From: Takakia lepidozioides
Taxonomy: Eukaryota > Streptophyta > Takakiopsida > Takakiales > Takakiaceae
Direction: 5' to 3'
Assembly: GCA_030704615.1 (NCBI GenBank)
Contig: CM060734.1
Span: 18,850,001-18,910,000 of the forward strand
Length of the DNA stretch: 60,000 bases
Shown: positions 11,936 to 21,779 of the stretch, piece after piece
Position numbering within the stretch: the stretch's first letter is position 1
Layout of the letters: each line of letters opens with the position of its first letter
Notes under the pieces: generated by a model
Told to the model about the DNA's origin: nothing
The model's database searches: none
Seen by the model: the letters and a program-made list of their open reading frames with translations, nothing else
Program-made: the position numbers and the translations under genes

Positions 11936-12939
11936 ATAATTGCGACGCCGGGGGTAAGACCAGCTGCAGTGTTCAGACTAGCAGCAACACTCTGTGAGAG
12001 TGGGGAGGTCACTTCATCTTCTGCGGAGTTACTGGAAGGTGTAGTGGCAGAGGGATCCTCGGATTTGAGGGTCAAGACTGCCACGGCTGTGCCATGGCAA
12101 GCTGCAGCTGCCAGGTTGACGGAGCTGCCAGCTAGGCTAGCCTTTGAGCGCGCCATGGTGACACCTGGAGTTGTCTTGTTAGACAACCAGGATGACATTT
12201 TCTCTTTGAGTGGACCGGCAGGCAAGAAGTACCGGCCACTGCGGGTCTTGTTGGACTCGGGAGCTCAGCCACTGATGTTGGGCAGAGCTGCTATTGCAGG
12301 TTTGGGCCTCATGGAAGCGGATATGGAGCCTTGTCCTTTCCAGATACAGACATGTCTGGGAGATCAGAGCAGGCTCAGGGCATGACACCGCATCAGTTGG
12401 CCATTAGACTGCAGCCGGATCATCCTATCGATGGCTCAGTAATGCGAGCCAATGTCATTGTGATAGACGCGGTCTCTTACGATGTCCTCGTTGGTAGGGC
12501 AGTGTTATACCCCATGGGCTTCACCCTAGACTTTTGGGAGGAGTCAGCATTCTACAGGCCTGGATGGCAGTCAGGGGATGGTCGTCGTGCACAGCTCCCT
12601 GTGACATTCATTGGGGGTATTGCGGCTGCCCAACGGGGCAAGATGCCAACACTAGCCGCCTTTACAGCTTTGGTTAGTTGGCCTGGAGAGTTGCTGGAAG
12701 GCAATGCCCATGCAGAGGATTTGCCACCTCCAGCAGAGCAGGATGACATGCATGGTATGGCGGAGTTGCCTGCCATGGTTGCTCAAACTCCATTGTGGGG
12801 TACGAGCAAGAATTTGCAGCAGGTTGCTGATCGACGGGTGCAACAAGCCTGGGTAGAGGCTTTTGTACCGTCAGGAGAGGAGGAGAGTGCGGGTATTGCA
12901 CCAGGACCACCTTAGTTGTCACCATTGGATACCACACCT
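11936..12939 (+). pseudogene. E1 protease region (broken)
   Basis: Contains the aspartic protease motif LLDSGAQPLMLG near 12247-12285. It processes the polyprotein in the family. In E1 the Gag frame runs on into this region (ATIIATPGVRPA) without a stop, so the ancestral form was a Gag-protease fusion. A one-base loss near 12363 shifts the frame (at 12331-12915 the other frame is open), and a TAG at 12913 replaces CAA of E2. Confidence 0.75.
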
Positions 12940-14211
12940 ATTGTGTGGCAGTATCCGGATAAAGACATTTGCCTTCTGGACTTGTTTGGCGGGATCAGCA
13001 CCGGATTGGCTGTTGTGCTATAGGCAGGTGTGCGGGTAAGGCGTTACCTGTATGTGGAGAGGGATGAGACTGCACGACGCGTCTCACTGCGCCATATTGC
13101 TTAGTTGGTACAGCAGTACCCTGCTTTGTTGCCAGTGTCTGCAGTTCGTGGATACCAACAAGCCTTGCCAGCAGACATTTCGTTGCTGGGGGCGCCGGAT
13201 TTGGAGCAGGTTGGCTCCATTGATCTGGTAGTGGCAGGTTGGCCCTGCCAAGGGCATTCATCAGCCGGGCATCGCAATGGATTGCGAGACTCAAGGACGG
13301 GTCTGTTTTGGGAGATGGTGCGGATTTTGCGCCACTTGCAGCTTCATCAAGCTGTATCACCAGCATACATCTTGGAGAATGTGCCACTGATGGGCGATTC
13401 TCGGGCCAGGGTGATGGCCAGTGTGCATCAAGTCCGGTCGTGGCTTGGGTCAGCAGTGTTGTTGGATGCAGCTGCAGTGGGATCACGGGCTCATCGTCCA
13501 CGGCTATGGTGGACTAACTTGATGCCACCCGCACTGCTCAAGCGTGCATTTGATGGGGTGCAGCGGCCAACACACCTCATAGTGGACAGCATTTTGGACA
13601 CAGGGAGGCAGTCTCAACGTGTGAGACACGATGACCGTTCGCCTTTGGCAGTGGTCAACAGGGTGGGTCAACCACGAGCAGTATTACCTACACTGCTCAG
13701 CTTCCCAGGATCCCATGCTTTTCGGGATGGTGGACCTGGCCCCTTGTGGGATGCTCAATTGCAACAGTTAGTGGAGCCTAATGCCGACGAGCGAGAGCGG
13801 GCTATGGGGTTTTCCACTGGGACCACGGCGGTGCCTTCTCTTTCTGAGGCATCACGTCGTCAGGTGTTGGGGCAAGCAATGGATCTCAATTGCTTGACCT
13901 GGATTATCAGCTTGGCTATGGCTGAGCAACGTAGAGTGCGGAGTGCACTTCCCTTGACGGTCTCTCTGCCTACCGAGACGGTACAGGCAGCGAGTGGGGG
14001 TGAGCCGATGAGGACCACGGGGTGTAGACATCCATGGCACACGTGGGAGGTGCTCGAGGTCCAGAGGGAGTTGGCAGCCAAGGCAGCTGTGATGGATGAG
14101 GTTGGGGATTCTTTTCGGGTTGAGGAGGTTCTCAATGATGAGATGATGGGGCAGGATGAGGCCTTGTCATTGACTGAGCAGGAAGGGAGTACTGCTCAAG
14201 AGGTTGCAGCA
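12940..14211 (+). pseudogene. E1 C5 cytosine DNA methyltransferase domain (damaged)
   Basis: Matches the intact E2 domain. Motif I is ICLLDLFGGISTG. The catalytic motif IV is GWPCQGHSSAG (Cys in Pro-Cys-Gln). Motif VI is YILENVP, motif VIII is HRPRLWWTN, and motifs IX/X are RERAMGF and QVLGQAMDLNCLTWII. The part from motif III onward is open (13105-14214), but two TAG codons (13021 and ~13103), both CAG in E2, interrupt motifs I-II. The enzyme would transfer a methyl group from S-adenosylmethionine to cytosine C5; this copy is probably inactive. Confidence 0.85.
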
Positions 14212-14220
14212 TAGCAACCA
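14212..14220 (+). promoter_or_regulatory. Conserved UAG readthrough signal (E1)
   Basis: TAG CAA CCA ends the methyltransferase frame. The same frame continues open into the RT region. CAA CCA fits the CARYYA context known from tobamovirus-type readthrough, and the site is identical in E2 (44082-44090). Confidence 0.65.
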
Positions 14221-15950
14221 CGGGACGCGACCTCTACCTCTAAGCCTACTGGACTTAAGGTTGCAGTTACGGAGGACAATTGGGAGCCTGACATTGGACC
14301 CATTGTCACCGGAGGAGAGAGACGACGTATGCGGCGGTTCCTGAGGGCTTACAGGAATTGCTTTGCCTTCACTTTGAAGGACTTGGGAGCACTGAAGGGT
14401 CAAGAGATTCGCATTGAATTGGCTACTGACACGCCAATCTTTCGGAGACCCTATAGATACAGTGACATGGAGAGGTCCTTGATTCAGATGAGAACTCAGG
14501 ATCCTTGGGAGGCAGGTTTGGTGGAGCTCTCTGGTGAAGAGTATGCTTCAGCCACAGTGATGCCAGCCAAGAAGGATGTCTATGGCAATTGGACGAGAGA
14601 CGTATGTGCGGTGATTACCGGCCTGTAAATCGTCAGACCAAGTCCGATAGGTATGCTCATGCCGACACCAGAGGAGATCTTTGATGCCATTGGGCATTCC
14701 AAGGTCTTTAGCACGTTGGATTTACGATCCGGATATCACCAGTTGGCGATCAGGAGGCGGATAAGCAAAAGACGGCATTCTGGGGGATCAATGAGCACGG
14801 GAAGGATTGCCTATACCAGTGGCGGTTCTTACCATTTGGGCTTAAAAACGCTCCTGCTGAGTTTCAAAGGGTCATGGACAGGATTCTAGCAGGGGTGGAG
14901 TTTGCTCGGTGCCACATAGATGACAGCATCATCTTTAGTGCTACGGTGGAGGAGCATGAGAGACACCTTCAGGGGGTATTTGAGCGCTTGAGGACGCACG
15001 GATTGAAGTTACATCCGGGAAAGTGCAAGTTTTTCCACAACCAGATTGAGTATCTGGGTCACATGATATATCCTGGAGGATTGGGGGTACAGCAGACTAA
15101 GGTAGAGTCCATTGCACAGGTTCCACGCCCCACGGATGTGAGCCGAGTTCGAGCTTTCATGGGGTTAGCAAACTATTACAGACGGTTTGTTAAGGGATTT
15201 AGTGCCATTGCAAATGCTCTAACCAAGCTGACCAAGGTGGACCAGGAGTGGCAGTGGGAAGATGAGAGAACAAGCTTTTCAAGAGCTCAAGGCGAGGTTG
15301 ACCTCGGCGCCCATCTTGAGACGACCTATTAGGGGGCTGCATACAGATTGGAGCATGCTGGGGCTTGGAGCGGTGCTCACACAGGTGGATGATGAGGGAA
15401 GAGAGTTCGTAGTGGCTTACGCTAGCCGCTCGAACAATGCTGCTGAGTCTAAGTATAGCTCATATGAGGGAGAATGCTTAGCTGCAGTGTGGGCCGTGGC
15501 ACACTTCAAGTGCTATCTATACGGCAATCTCTTCACCCTTGTCACGGATCACCAACCACTCAAGTGGTTGATGGAGTCAGACAAGCTTACGGGGAAGCTT
15601 GCACGGTGGGCACTCATCCTTCAAGAGTATGACTTTCAGGTGGTGCATCGACCGGGTTTGGTCAATCGCAATGCAGATGGGTTGAGTCGCAATCCATGCA
15701 CGAGCCAGCAGGATGACACTGGAGCTCGGTGGCATGGTGAGACGGACGAGGAGATGGTGCCCGGATGGCATGCATCTGCATTTCTGTGTATCTTGGCAGC
15801 GGAAGGCCAGGTTGGACCTGCAACAAGGATGACTGTAGATCAAGTGTCTGAGGACCTGAGGCCAGCAATGAGCAAGGTGGCGCCAAAGATATACATGAGG
15901 ATTCAGTTGTGTTGGACTACCTCCGCACTGGAGACACTGCAGCCACTGTG
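14215..15950 (+). pseudogene. E1 reverse transcriptase and RNase H (broken)
   Basis: RT motifs are visible in several frames: [12 protein letters not shown], the catalytic box as HIDD (14914-14925; YIDD in E2), and LGHMIYPGGLGV. RNase H motifs follow: HTDWSMLGLGAVL, YEGECLAAVWAVAHF, TDHQPLKW and HRPGLVNRNADGLSR. Frame changes lie near 14595, 14655, 14750 and 15265, with a small deletion near 15335. It is clearly a Ty3/gypsy RT. The Tyr to His change in the catalytic box adds to the evidence that this copy is dead. Confidence 0.85.
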
Positions 15951-17361
15951 ACTGCCAAGGAGAGGGATCGGATCCTACAACGAGCCAAGAGGTTCAAGTG
16001 GGAGGGAACACACCTACTCCGAGTGTGGAAGGATGGTCGAGTGAGGATTGTGCCTCACCCAACACAGCGGGCACGGTTAGTGCGGCATGCCCATGAGGAG
16101 TTGGGGCATTTTGGGGTGCGACGCACTCATAGTCTACTGCAGGGCAGTATTGGTGGCGTGGTATGCACACAGAGGTGCAACAATTTGTGGCTAGGTGCAT
16201 GGTGTGTGACAGGGTGCGTGCTTCATTCAACGCCCCTACTCCACAATTGCACCCTCTTCCGATCATGGGATTGGGCTACATGTGGAGTCTTGACTTTGCA
16301 GGGCCGTTGCCACTGACCATGCGCCACAACAAGTACGTATTGGTGATGGTGGAGCACTTCTCCAAGTGGATTGAATTGGTTCCATTGCCTGATAAGGCTA
16401 GTGAGGGAGCTGTGTATGCATTCTTGGATTGTGTGCTTAGCCAATTCGGTGCTCCAGCTGAGGTACTCATGGACCAAGGGAGAGAGTTCTTGGGGGAGTT
16501 TCAGGCTTTGTGTGACAAGGCCTTGATAGACCACCGCACCACTTCTCGGGATCATCCTGAGGCCGATGGCTTGGCAGAGAGAGTTGTTCAGACAGTAAAG
16601 AGGGGTTTGCGCAAGTATGGCTTGCAGAAGGGACACCTAGGAGATTGGGACCTTCAGTTACCCTGGTTAGCCATGGGCTACAGGTTCAGCAAGCAAGCAT
16701 CACTTGCCTCCTTCTCACCATACTTTCTTCTCTTTGGCCGAGAGCCGGATTTGCCTACATCCATTCGCAGAGAAGCTGCTACAGTTCTTAACCTTGACGA
16801 TCCGATGTGTGGGCACGTGCATATGAGCAGCGTGCAGAGTTGTTCAAGAAAGTCATGCCAATGGCTTTTGAGAACCTTGCCATTTCACAACACCGTGATA
16901 CGTTGAGGTATGCTACCATACGTGGTGGGGGCTATCGTCCTGGGGTTCGGAGATTCAACCCTGGTGACTACGTCTATCTACAGCAGACTGCTCCTACGAC
17001 CTTGGATGTGACTGCAGGATGTGTTATTTTGAGGGTTCGAGAGGTCTTGCCCTCAGGCGTCTTGGTCTTGGAGGGTCGGGATGGCATAACTTGGAAGGAC
17101 CATGTGCGTAATTGTCCGCCATGTCACCTTCCGAATGTCGATGGCAGGATAGACCCAAACTTGGCAGTGGTATCTGCAGGTTTGAGGTGCATGTTGTGTG
17201 GGTCTGCTAGAGGGGCAGCCACCATGCTGGTGTGTGATCGATGCTCTAGAGGTTGGCATATGGGATGCTTGACTCCACCTCTTGAGATGGTTCCGGATGG
17301 GGATTGGTTATGTCCACATTGCATTTGGATAGTGGGAGTGGATACAACCATGGAAGGCTAA
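15909..17361 (+). pseudogene. E1 integrase with C-terminal PHD finger (broken)
   Basis: An HHCC zinc domain (HAHEELGHFGVRRTH...ARCMVCDRVRASF) spans a frame change near 16145. The DDE core shows DFAGPLP, MDQGREF and HPEADGLAERVVQ. A further frame change lies at ~16803 (GATCCGATG where E3 has GATCCGGACG). After an SH3-like tail (RRFNPGDYVYLQQ...WKDHVRNC) comes a PHD finger at about 17180-17325: CMLCGS, CDRCSRGWHMGC and CPHC, with Cys4-His-Cys3 spacing. The PHD lies where chromoviruses have a chromodomain. PHD fingers commonly read histone H3 tails, so it may guide insertion. Confidence 0.85.
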
Positions 17362-17591
17362 CAAGAAACGCAAGGCCCAGCTATTAAGAGACCTTGAACA
17401 CACGAGGTCCTGGCTCAAGTTCACATATTGCAAGACGGCGACTAACGATGGGGCTACTCTTGTACCCGGCCTCTTGGTCTATAGGGTTTGAGTGCAATAG
17501 GGACAGTGATAGAGGACTTAGTACGGCTGTGGCTATTACATCTTGTAGCTATCTGGAGGTAGAGGGACCTACCCACCAGCTAGGGGGGCGA
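17362..17591 (+). other. E1 3' untranslated segment and polypurine tract
   Basis: Non-coding after the PHD frame. It ends in TAGGGGGGCGA (17581-17591), a typical plus-strand primer tract placed directly before B1. E3 has the same tract at 59773-59783. Confidence 0.7.
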
Positions 17592-17677
17592 TTGTGGCAG
17601 ACTACTTTATTGTGCATATATGTGTGGTGTGGTTTGGACAACGATGTAGTTATGTAGCGATACGTATGCGCACGACA
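17592..17677 (+). repeat. E1 repeat B1
   Basis: 86 bp from TTGTGGCAGACTAC to GCGCACGACA, following the polypurine tract. It is repeated almost identically at 18036-18121 (B2). GC separates it from A2, so the join reads GACA-GC-TGTC, a 10-bp palindrome. Confidence 0.85.
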
Positions 17678-17679
17678 GC

Positions 17680-18035
17680 TGTCAAGTTAAATAAGCACAG
17701 TGTGAAAACAACTAGAATAAAGCTAGTTATTTGTATTTAACACTTGGATTTAGGTCAAGTGTTAAATCAGGTGTCAAGTTTAGTTTGACACCTGAACCGC
17801 ATTATCTTCACGAGAGCTGTAGTCGCGCAGCTCATCTCTCTCGAGTTGAGCCTGCGCGACCGAGCTCCTGCATCGTTTATGACTGAGTGTGCTTATGATG
17901 GGAGTATAGGTTGTTGTGGGGTGGAGTCCCCATAGCTTGGGGTGCCCCTGGCTCGACTTCTGTTTTAACGAGTGATAGCGATGGATTTCATGTTGTTTCT
18001 GGTGTGAACAGTGTGTCTCTTAGTTTGTTCTATCA
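17680..18035 (+). repeat. E1 repeat A2
   Basis: Second copy of A1 (356 bp versus 352 bp). It has a few substitutions and small indels, for example near the TTATCTTCA box and an insertion of GGAG near 17900. The primer-complementary stretch is at 17831-17845. Confidence 0.85.
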
Positions 18036-18121
18036 TTGTGGCAGACTACTTTATTGTGCATATATGTGTGGTGTGGTTTGGACAGCGATGTAGTTATGTA
18101 GCGATACGTATGCGCACGACA
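18036..18121 (+). repeat. E1 repeat B2 (right end)
   Basis: 86-bp copy of B1 ending ACGACA, followed directly by the target duplication CCCT. With TGTC at the left end it gives short inverted termini TGTC...GACA. The A2-B2 joint TATCA/TTGTGG equals what an LTR-LTR junction would be if the LTR were B-A. Confidence 0.85.
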
Positions 18122-18760
18122 CCCTAAATGGCGTTGACGACATTCACATCCAGAGTTGTTGAGAGGTCCTCAGAGTTATGTAAGTTTTTGTAAAGTCCAT
18201 AGAGTTTACAGTGAGGGTTCCTCACTTCAATTTGCTGAATGTCAATGCAGACATTCAGTTGTTCTGCATTGCTTTTGCCTCTTGCGAGAAATCTTGAGGC
18301 GTGATTAGCTATGTTATCAGAGATCCAAAGTGAATGTCGTTGACGACATTCACTTCTATGTCTGTGTCATTCACCAGTGACAATTTGAATTTACATGGAT
18401 TGGGAGCTAAGGGTATATTAATTGGTTCCTTGTTCGTAATTTTGTGAATGGCGTTGACGCCATTCACATCCAGTGTTATTATGAGGTCCTCAGTGTTATG
18501 TTCGTTATGAATGTCCATTGAGTTTTTGGGGAGGGTTCCTTACTCGAGTTTCTGATTTCCATCCAATGATTTTGCCTCTTTTGAGAAATCAATAGGCTTG
18601 ATTAGCAGTGTATTCACAAATCCAAAGTGAATGTCGTTGACGACACTCACTTCTATGTCTGTGTCATTCCAAAGCGAAAGTTTGCATTCACGTGGATTAG
18701 GGTGTATTCACAGTATCATTGAATGAAATGTTTTGAATGGCATTGACGACATTCACATCC
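18122..18760 (+). repeat. ~300-bp tandem repeat with 24-nt palindromes
   Basis: Palindromes at 18124-18147, 18235-18258, 18330-18353, 18444-18467, 18627-18650 and 18733-18756 alternate between two contexts: one followed by CACTTCTATGTCTGTGTC and one by CACATCCAGxGTT. The monomer is about 290-320 bp. Arms vary in a paired way: GTGAATGTCG/CGACATTCAC, GTGAATGGCG/CGCCATTCAC, CTGAATGTC/GACATTCAG. The array probably lies in an intron of the split host gene. Confidence 0.75.
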
Positions 18761-18841
18761 AAAGCTGTCGTGTGGTCTTGAAAGGTCTTTGGAGCAGTTC
18801 TCAGAGCCATTTCATTCCATGTTTTTTTCATTCTGTGCTAC

Positions 18842-21108
18842 TTGCATCTTTCTCACTTCGCGCTTTGGTGGGTTGGGATTTATCTCCTGTTTAACATATA
18901 CACGAAATATGTGCTTATGGAAGGAAATCACCTGAGCGGTATTCCAGACTATCTTGACATGTGGTCGGACCCTGCAAACGATCCAACCATGTATACTGCA
19001 GGGATATTGAAGGACTGGAGTCCTTCTCACTTCAGAGACTGTGGCTGGTACCTTGACTGCCCACCGGAGCACACGACCTTTCAAGAACATCATATGAAAT
19101 ATTTGAACAATAATGTTGAGATGCTGGCTCCTCTGACTGTCGAAGAGTACCAAAGAAACATAGCAACATTGGCTGCCAAGGAGCCTGATGCTCAGGGAAC
19201 GCCGCAGAAGGGAAAGAAGGCGGGCCGCAAACCAAAAGACAAGGCTCTTGATGCCATAGTCATCTCACCAGCAAAGCCAAAGGACAAAGACAAGTCCAAA
19301 GAGAAGGAAAATGACAAGGGGAAGGAGAAAGAAAAGGAGATGGAGAGTGGGCAGGACTTCACTGCTGGAAGATATACCCGCACAGTTCAGTGCGTGTTCG
19401 ATGCCAAGCCACACCCTTCCCGTTCTGATTCGGCAGGAGAGATTACAATTGTCAATGAGGGTTGGCTGTCGATGATGCAGAGTCGAAAGAGATGATACAC
19501 TGGGGTGCCTTCGCCTACCTGGGACAACATAATCTCATTCCTCAATCTGGTGAGAATTCCAGTTTCTTTCCTTTTTCTCTGAAAGTTTCATTGGCAGTAT
19601 TTCAGTCTGGTTCTTTGAAAACATTCTTTCCATCGTTCTTAAAAAAAACATGTCTGTTGCAGGTGAACACAGGTCCCACCTTCGTGTGCGGTGTGCAGAA
19701 AACATAAGCGGCTGACATTGTCATTCTCGACATCCCGGATGGCCAGGCTGTGCCAGAAGTTCTTCCAAAGGGCAAGACGCCAGGCTGGAACAAATTCGAG
19801 GACAACTATTGGAGTTGGGTGTTCGGGTTCTGTAATAATTTCCTCTCTGATGCAGGGACACTTCTGCTTTTTCAGTCATGTGACAAGATAGTCGTCGGGC
19901 ATTGGCATCATACCTGAAGTCTTCAGGGTTTGAAGTTTTGCGCACATGGAATTGTGTGAACAGCCTCTACCTTGTGAAAGGGGGTTCCCTGGTCAGCTGG
20001 TATGCCGTCTCCCTTCTGCTTGTGCTTTCATGATGATTTTGAATGTTCTCTGCAGCTCCACTCTAGAAGAATCTGTCATGATCGATACCGATCATCACCG
20101 ATTCGTGATAAAAATGATTGTTTTGTGCCTGAGTTCTGAATAGCCGATGTACACACTTCCACTATAGATTGTGTTTACCACACTAACCTGCTATCTTTGG
20201 CAGACGAGGATGTTCGAGGCGATCTGCCTGCGGAGGATTCGCACCTCAAAGACACCATCCTCCATCCGCAGCTTTGAGATTTCTGACCAGGGTTATTTCG
20301 TCAACCCCCCCTATGAGCTGCATGTCGATGACATTTTGTACAACTTCATGCAGTCCAGTCAGACTCTGAAGAGACCAGATGGCACTCCCTGGAGAGGTGC
20401 AAAGGAAAAATCCCCAGCGTTCATGCAAATATTGCTGGAGTCATGCAGCCACCACTCTGCACGGGTGGTCGATCTTTCTGTGTCCACATGTTCGTTCTCT
20501 CCCTTTTGAATTGATTTTCTTTCACCAGTTCCATCTGCTTAAATCCCCCCCACCGAACTGTTCATGTCCTCCTGTCTGGTGTAAGAACAACTTACCATGC
20601 ATGCAAGGCAGGCGGAAGAAGCCTTTTTGGCATGGAGGGTGATTCTGACCTCTACAACACAGTGCTCCTCCCCCTTTTGTCTGGCTCCACTTCAGGCACA
20701 CAGACTGATCGGATTCAAATTTGAAATGATGACGATCCCGAAGATAAGCAGGTCGACAACGACTTTTCATGTGAGTAAGTGCTAAACCTACTTTGGGAGT
20801 CATACTCAATTTCTCAATAACATCAAAGTTACAGTAATAACTTTTTCAGGCTGTCTTTCAGGAAAGGCAGCGGTGGATCTTCAGGAGATACAGTCATTTG
20901 TGGCGAGTCTGTTTTCGACAGCCCCCTTTCCAATTTTCTGCTTCCTGATTATGCCGAAGCAATGGCACTTCACGCGGCCGAGTCCCTATCCCCTGAATTT
21001 TTACTGCCCGGCCGTAGGCTTAGCCAGCGTAGATCCGGAGTTCTTAAATACTTAGACTTAGATGCAGAGGAAGCGGGGATACATTGTACTGACTCTGAGT
21101 CAGACTGA
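18842..21108 (+). pseudogene. Beta-class DNA amino-methyltransferase-like gene, decayed (3' half of split locus)
   Basis: Coding-like stretches: 18917-~19550 (WSPSHFRDCGW, then a Lys/Glu-rich linker), an exon from ~19664 and exons ~20204-20490, ~20695-20770 and ~20850-21108, with introns ending TTGCAG, GGCAG, TTCAG and TTTCAG. ADIVILDIPDGQ (19711-19746) resembles methyltransferase motif IV, with DIPD where DPPY/DPPW is expected. AGTLLLF and GFEVLRTW follow. Then come AKEKSPAFMQILLESC and RVVDLSVSTCS (~20410-20490), like the TQKP...VLDxFxGSG motif I, and HRLIGFKFE. Motif IV before motif I is the order of beta-class N4/N6 enzymes. Frame changes (near 19465, 19705, 20270, 20885) and the altered motif argue against activity. 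Confidence 0.45.
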
Positions 21109-21115
21109 ACTATGT

Positions 21116-21600
21116 TCTTTTAATATTCTGTTTCATCCTCTTTAGAAAACGTTGAATCCCCTTCCTCCACCGTAGTTGTTCCTTTGGAAAGAAAAATAAT
21201 CAAAGAATCAACTACCATTTAAATTGCAATATGTATGAATCCATCTCACAAACCTCCCTCATTCTTGTCATATCCATTGTGCTTTCATCTACAGTGTATT
21301 CATGCATGCTCCATTCATGAATGTTTTCCTTTGTTCAACATCCATTGTACTCTTTAATCCACCCCACAAACCTTCCACACTCATGTTATATACGTTGTGC
21401 ATTCGTCTAAAGTTTTAGTCATGCATCTTCCTGTCATGAATGTTTTTCATTGCTCAACATCCATTATACATTCATCCATTTGACTCTTATCCATCCCTCA
21501 TTCATCCATCTACATTCATTTTTCACACTCATCCATCTGTTTATCATCCAACTGTACATTCATCCATCCTTTATTCATCTGTTGCTTTCAGGTGGGAATG
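21116..21600. repeat. Low-complexity TTCATCCA-rich tract
   Basis: AT-rich sequence with many degenerate copies of TTCATCCA, CATCCATT and similar, densest at 21440-21590. No coding sequence is visible. Confidence 0.6.
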
Positions 21601-21779
21601 ACCACTGCCTTTTATTATGTCGTCCAGCTTGTTTCCGCTGTAAAGGGTGCCAATCCGCGGGAATACACTCCACTTCTTCCTGGGCGTGTGGTGACGCGGT
21701 CTTCAAGTGTGATGACATGGAGTGAGCCCCGTGATGTGGCATTGGCGCAAGGTGATGTGGCGTGAGCGCAGTTGTGCTC

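Larger units (their letters stand above)
6000..18121 (+). mobile_element. E1: Ty3/gypsy element with DNA methyltransferase and PHD finger (decayed)
   Basis: This is a complete but mutated element of 12.1 kb. The 4-bp target duplication CCCT is at 5996-5999 and 18122-18125, and the termini are TGTCAAG...ACGACA. Order: repeat A1 (6000-6351), primer site and hairpin, a 3.6-kb leader, gag, protease, C5 methyltransferase, UAG, RT/RNase H, integrase with PHD finger, polypurine tract (17581-17591), B1 (17592-17677), A2 (17680-18035), B2 (18036-18121). The left end has A but not B, so the ends are not ordinary LTRs. Frames are broken by several indels and by stops, many of which correspond to CAG in E2. 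A1 and A2 differ at several positions including small indels, so the insertion is older than E2. Confidence 0.85.

Noticed and set aside
18036-18121. B2 as an unrelated solo fragment after an ordinary E1 3' LTR
   Set aside because: The target duplication CCCT lies outside B2, not between A2 and B2, and E2 has the same outer end, so B2 belongs to the inserted unit.
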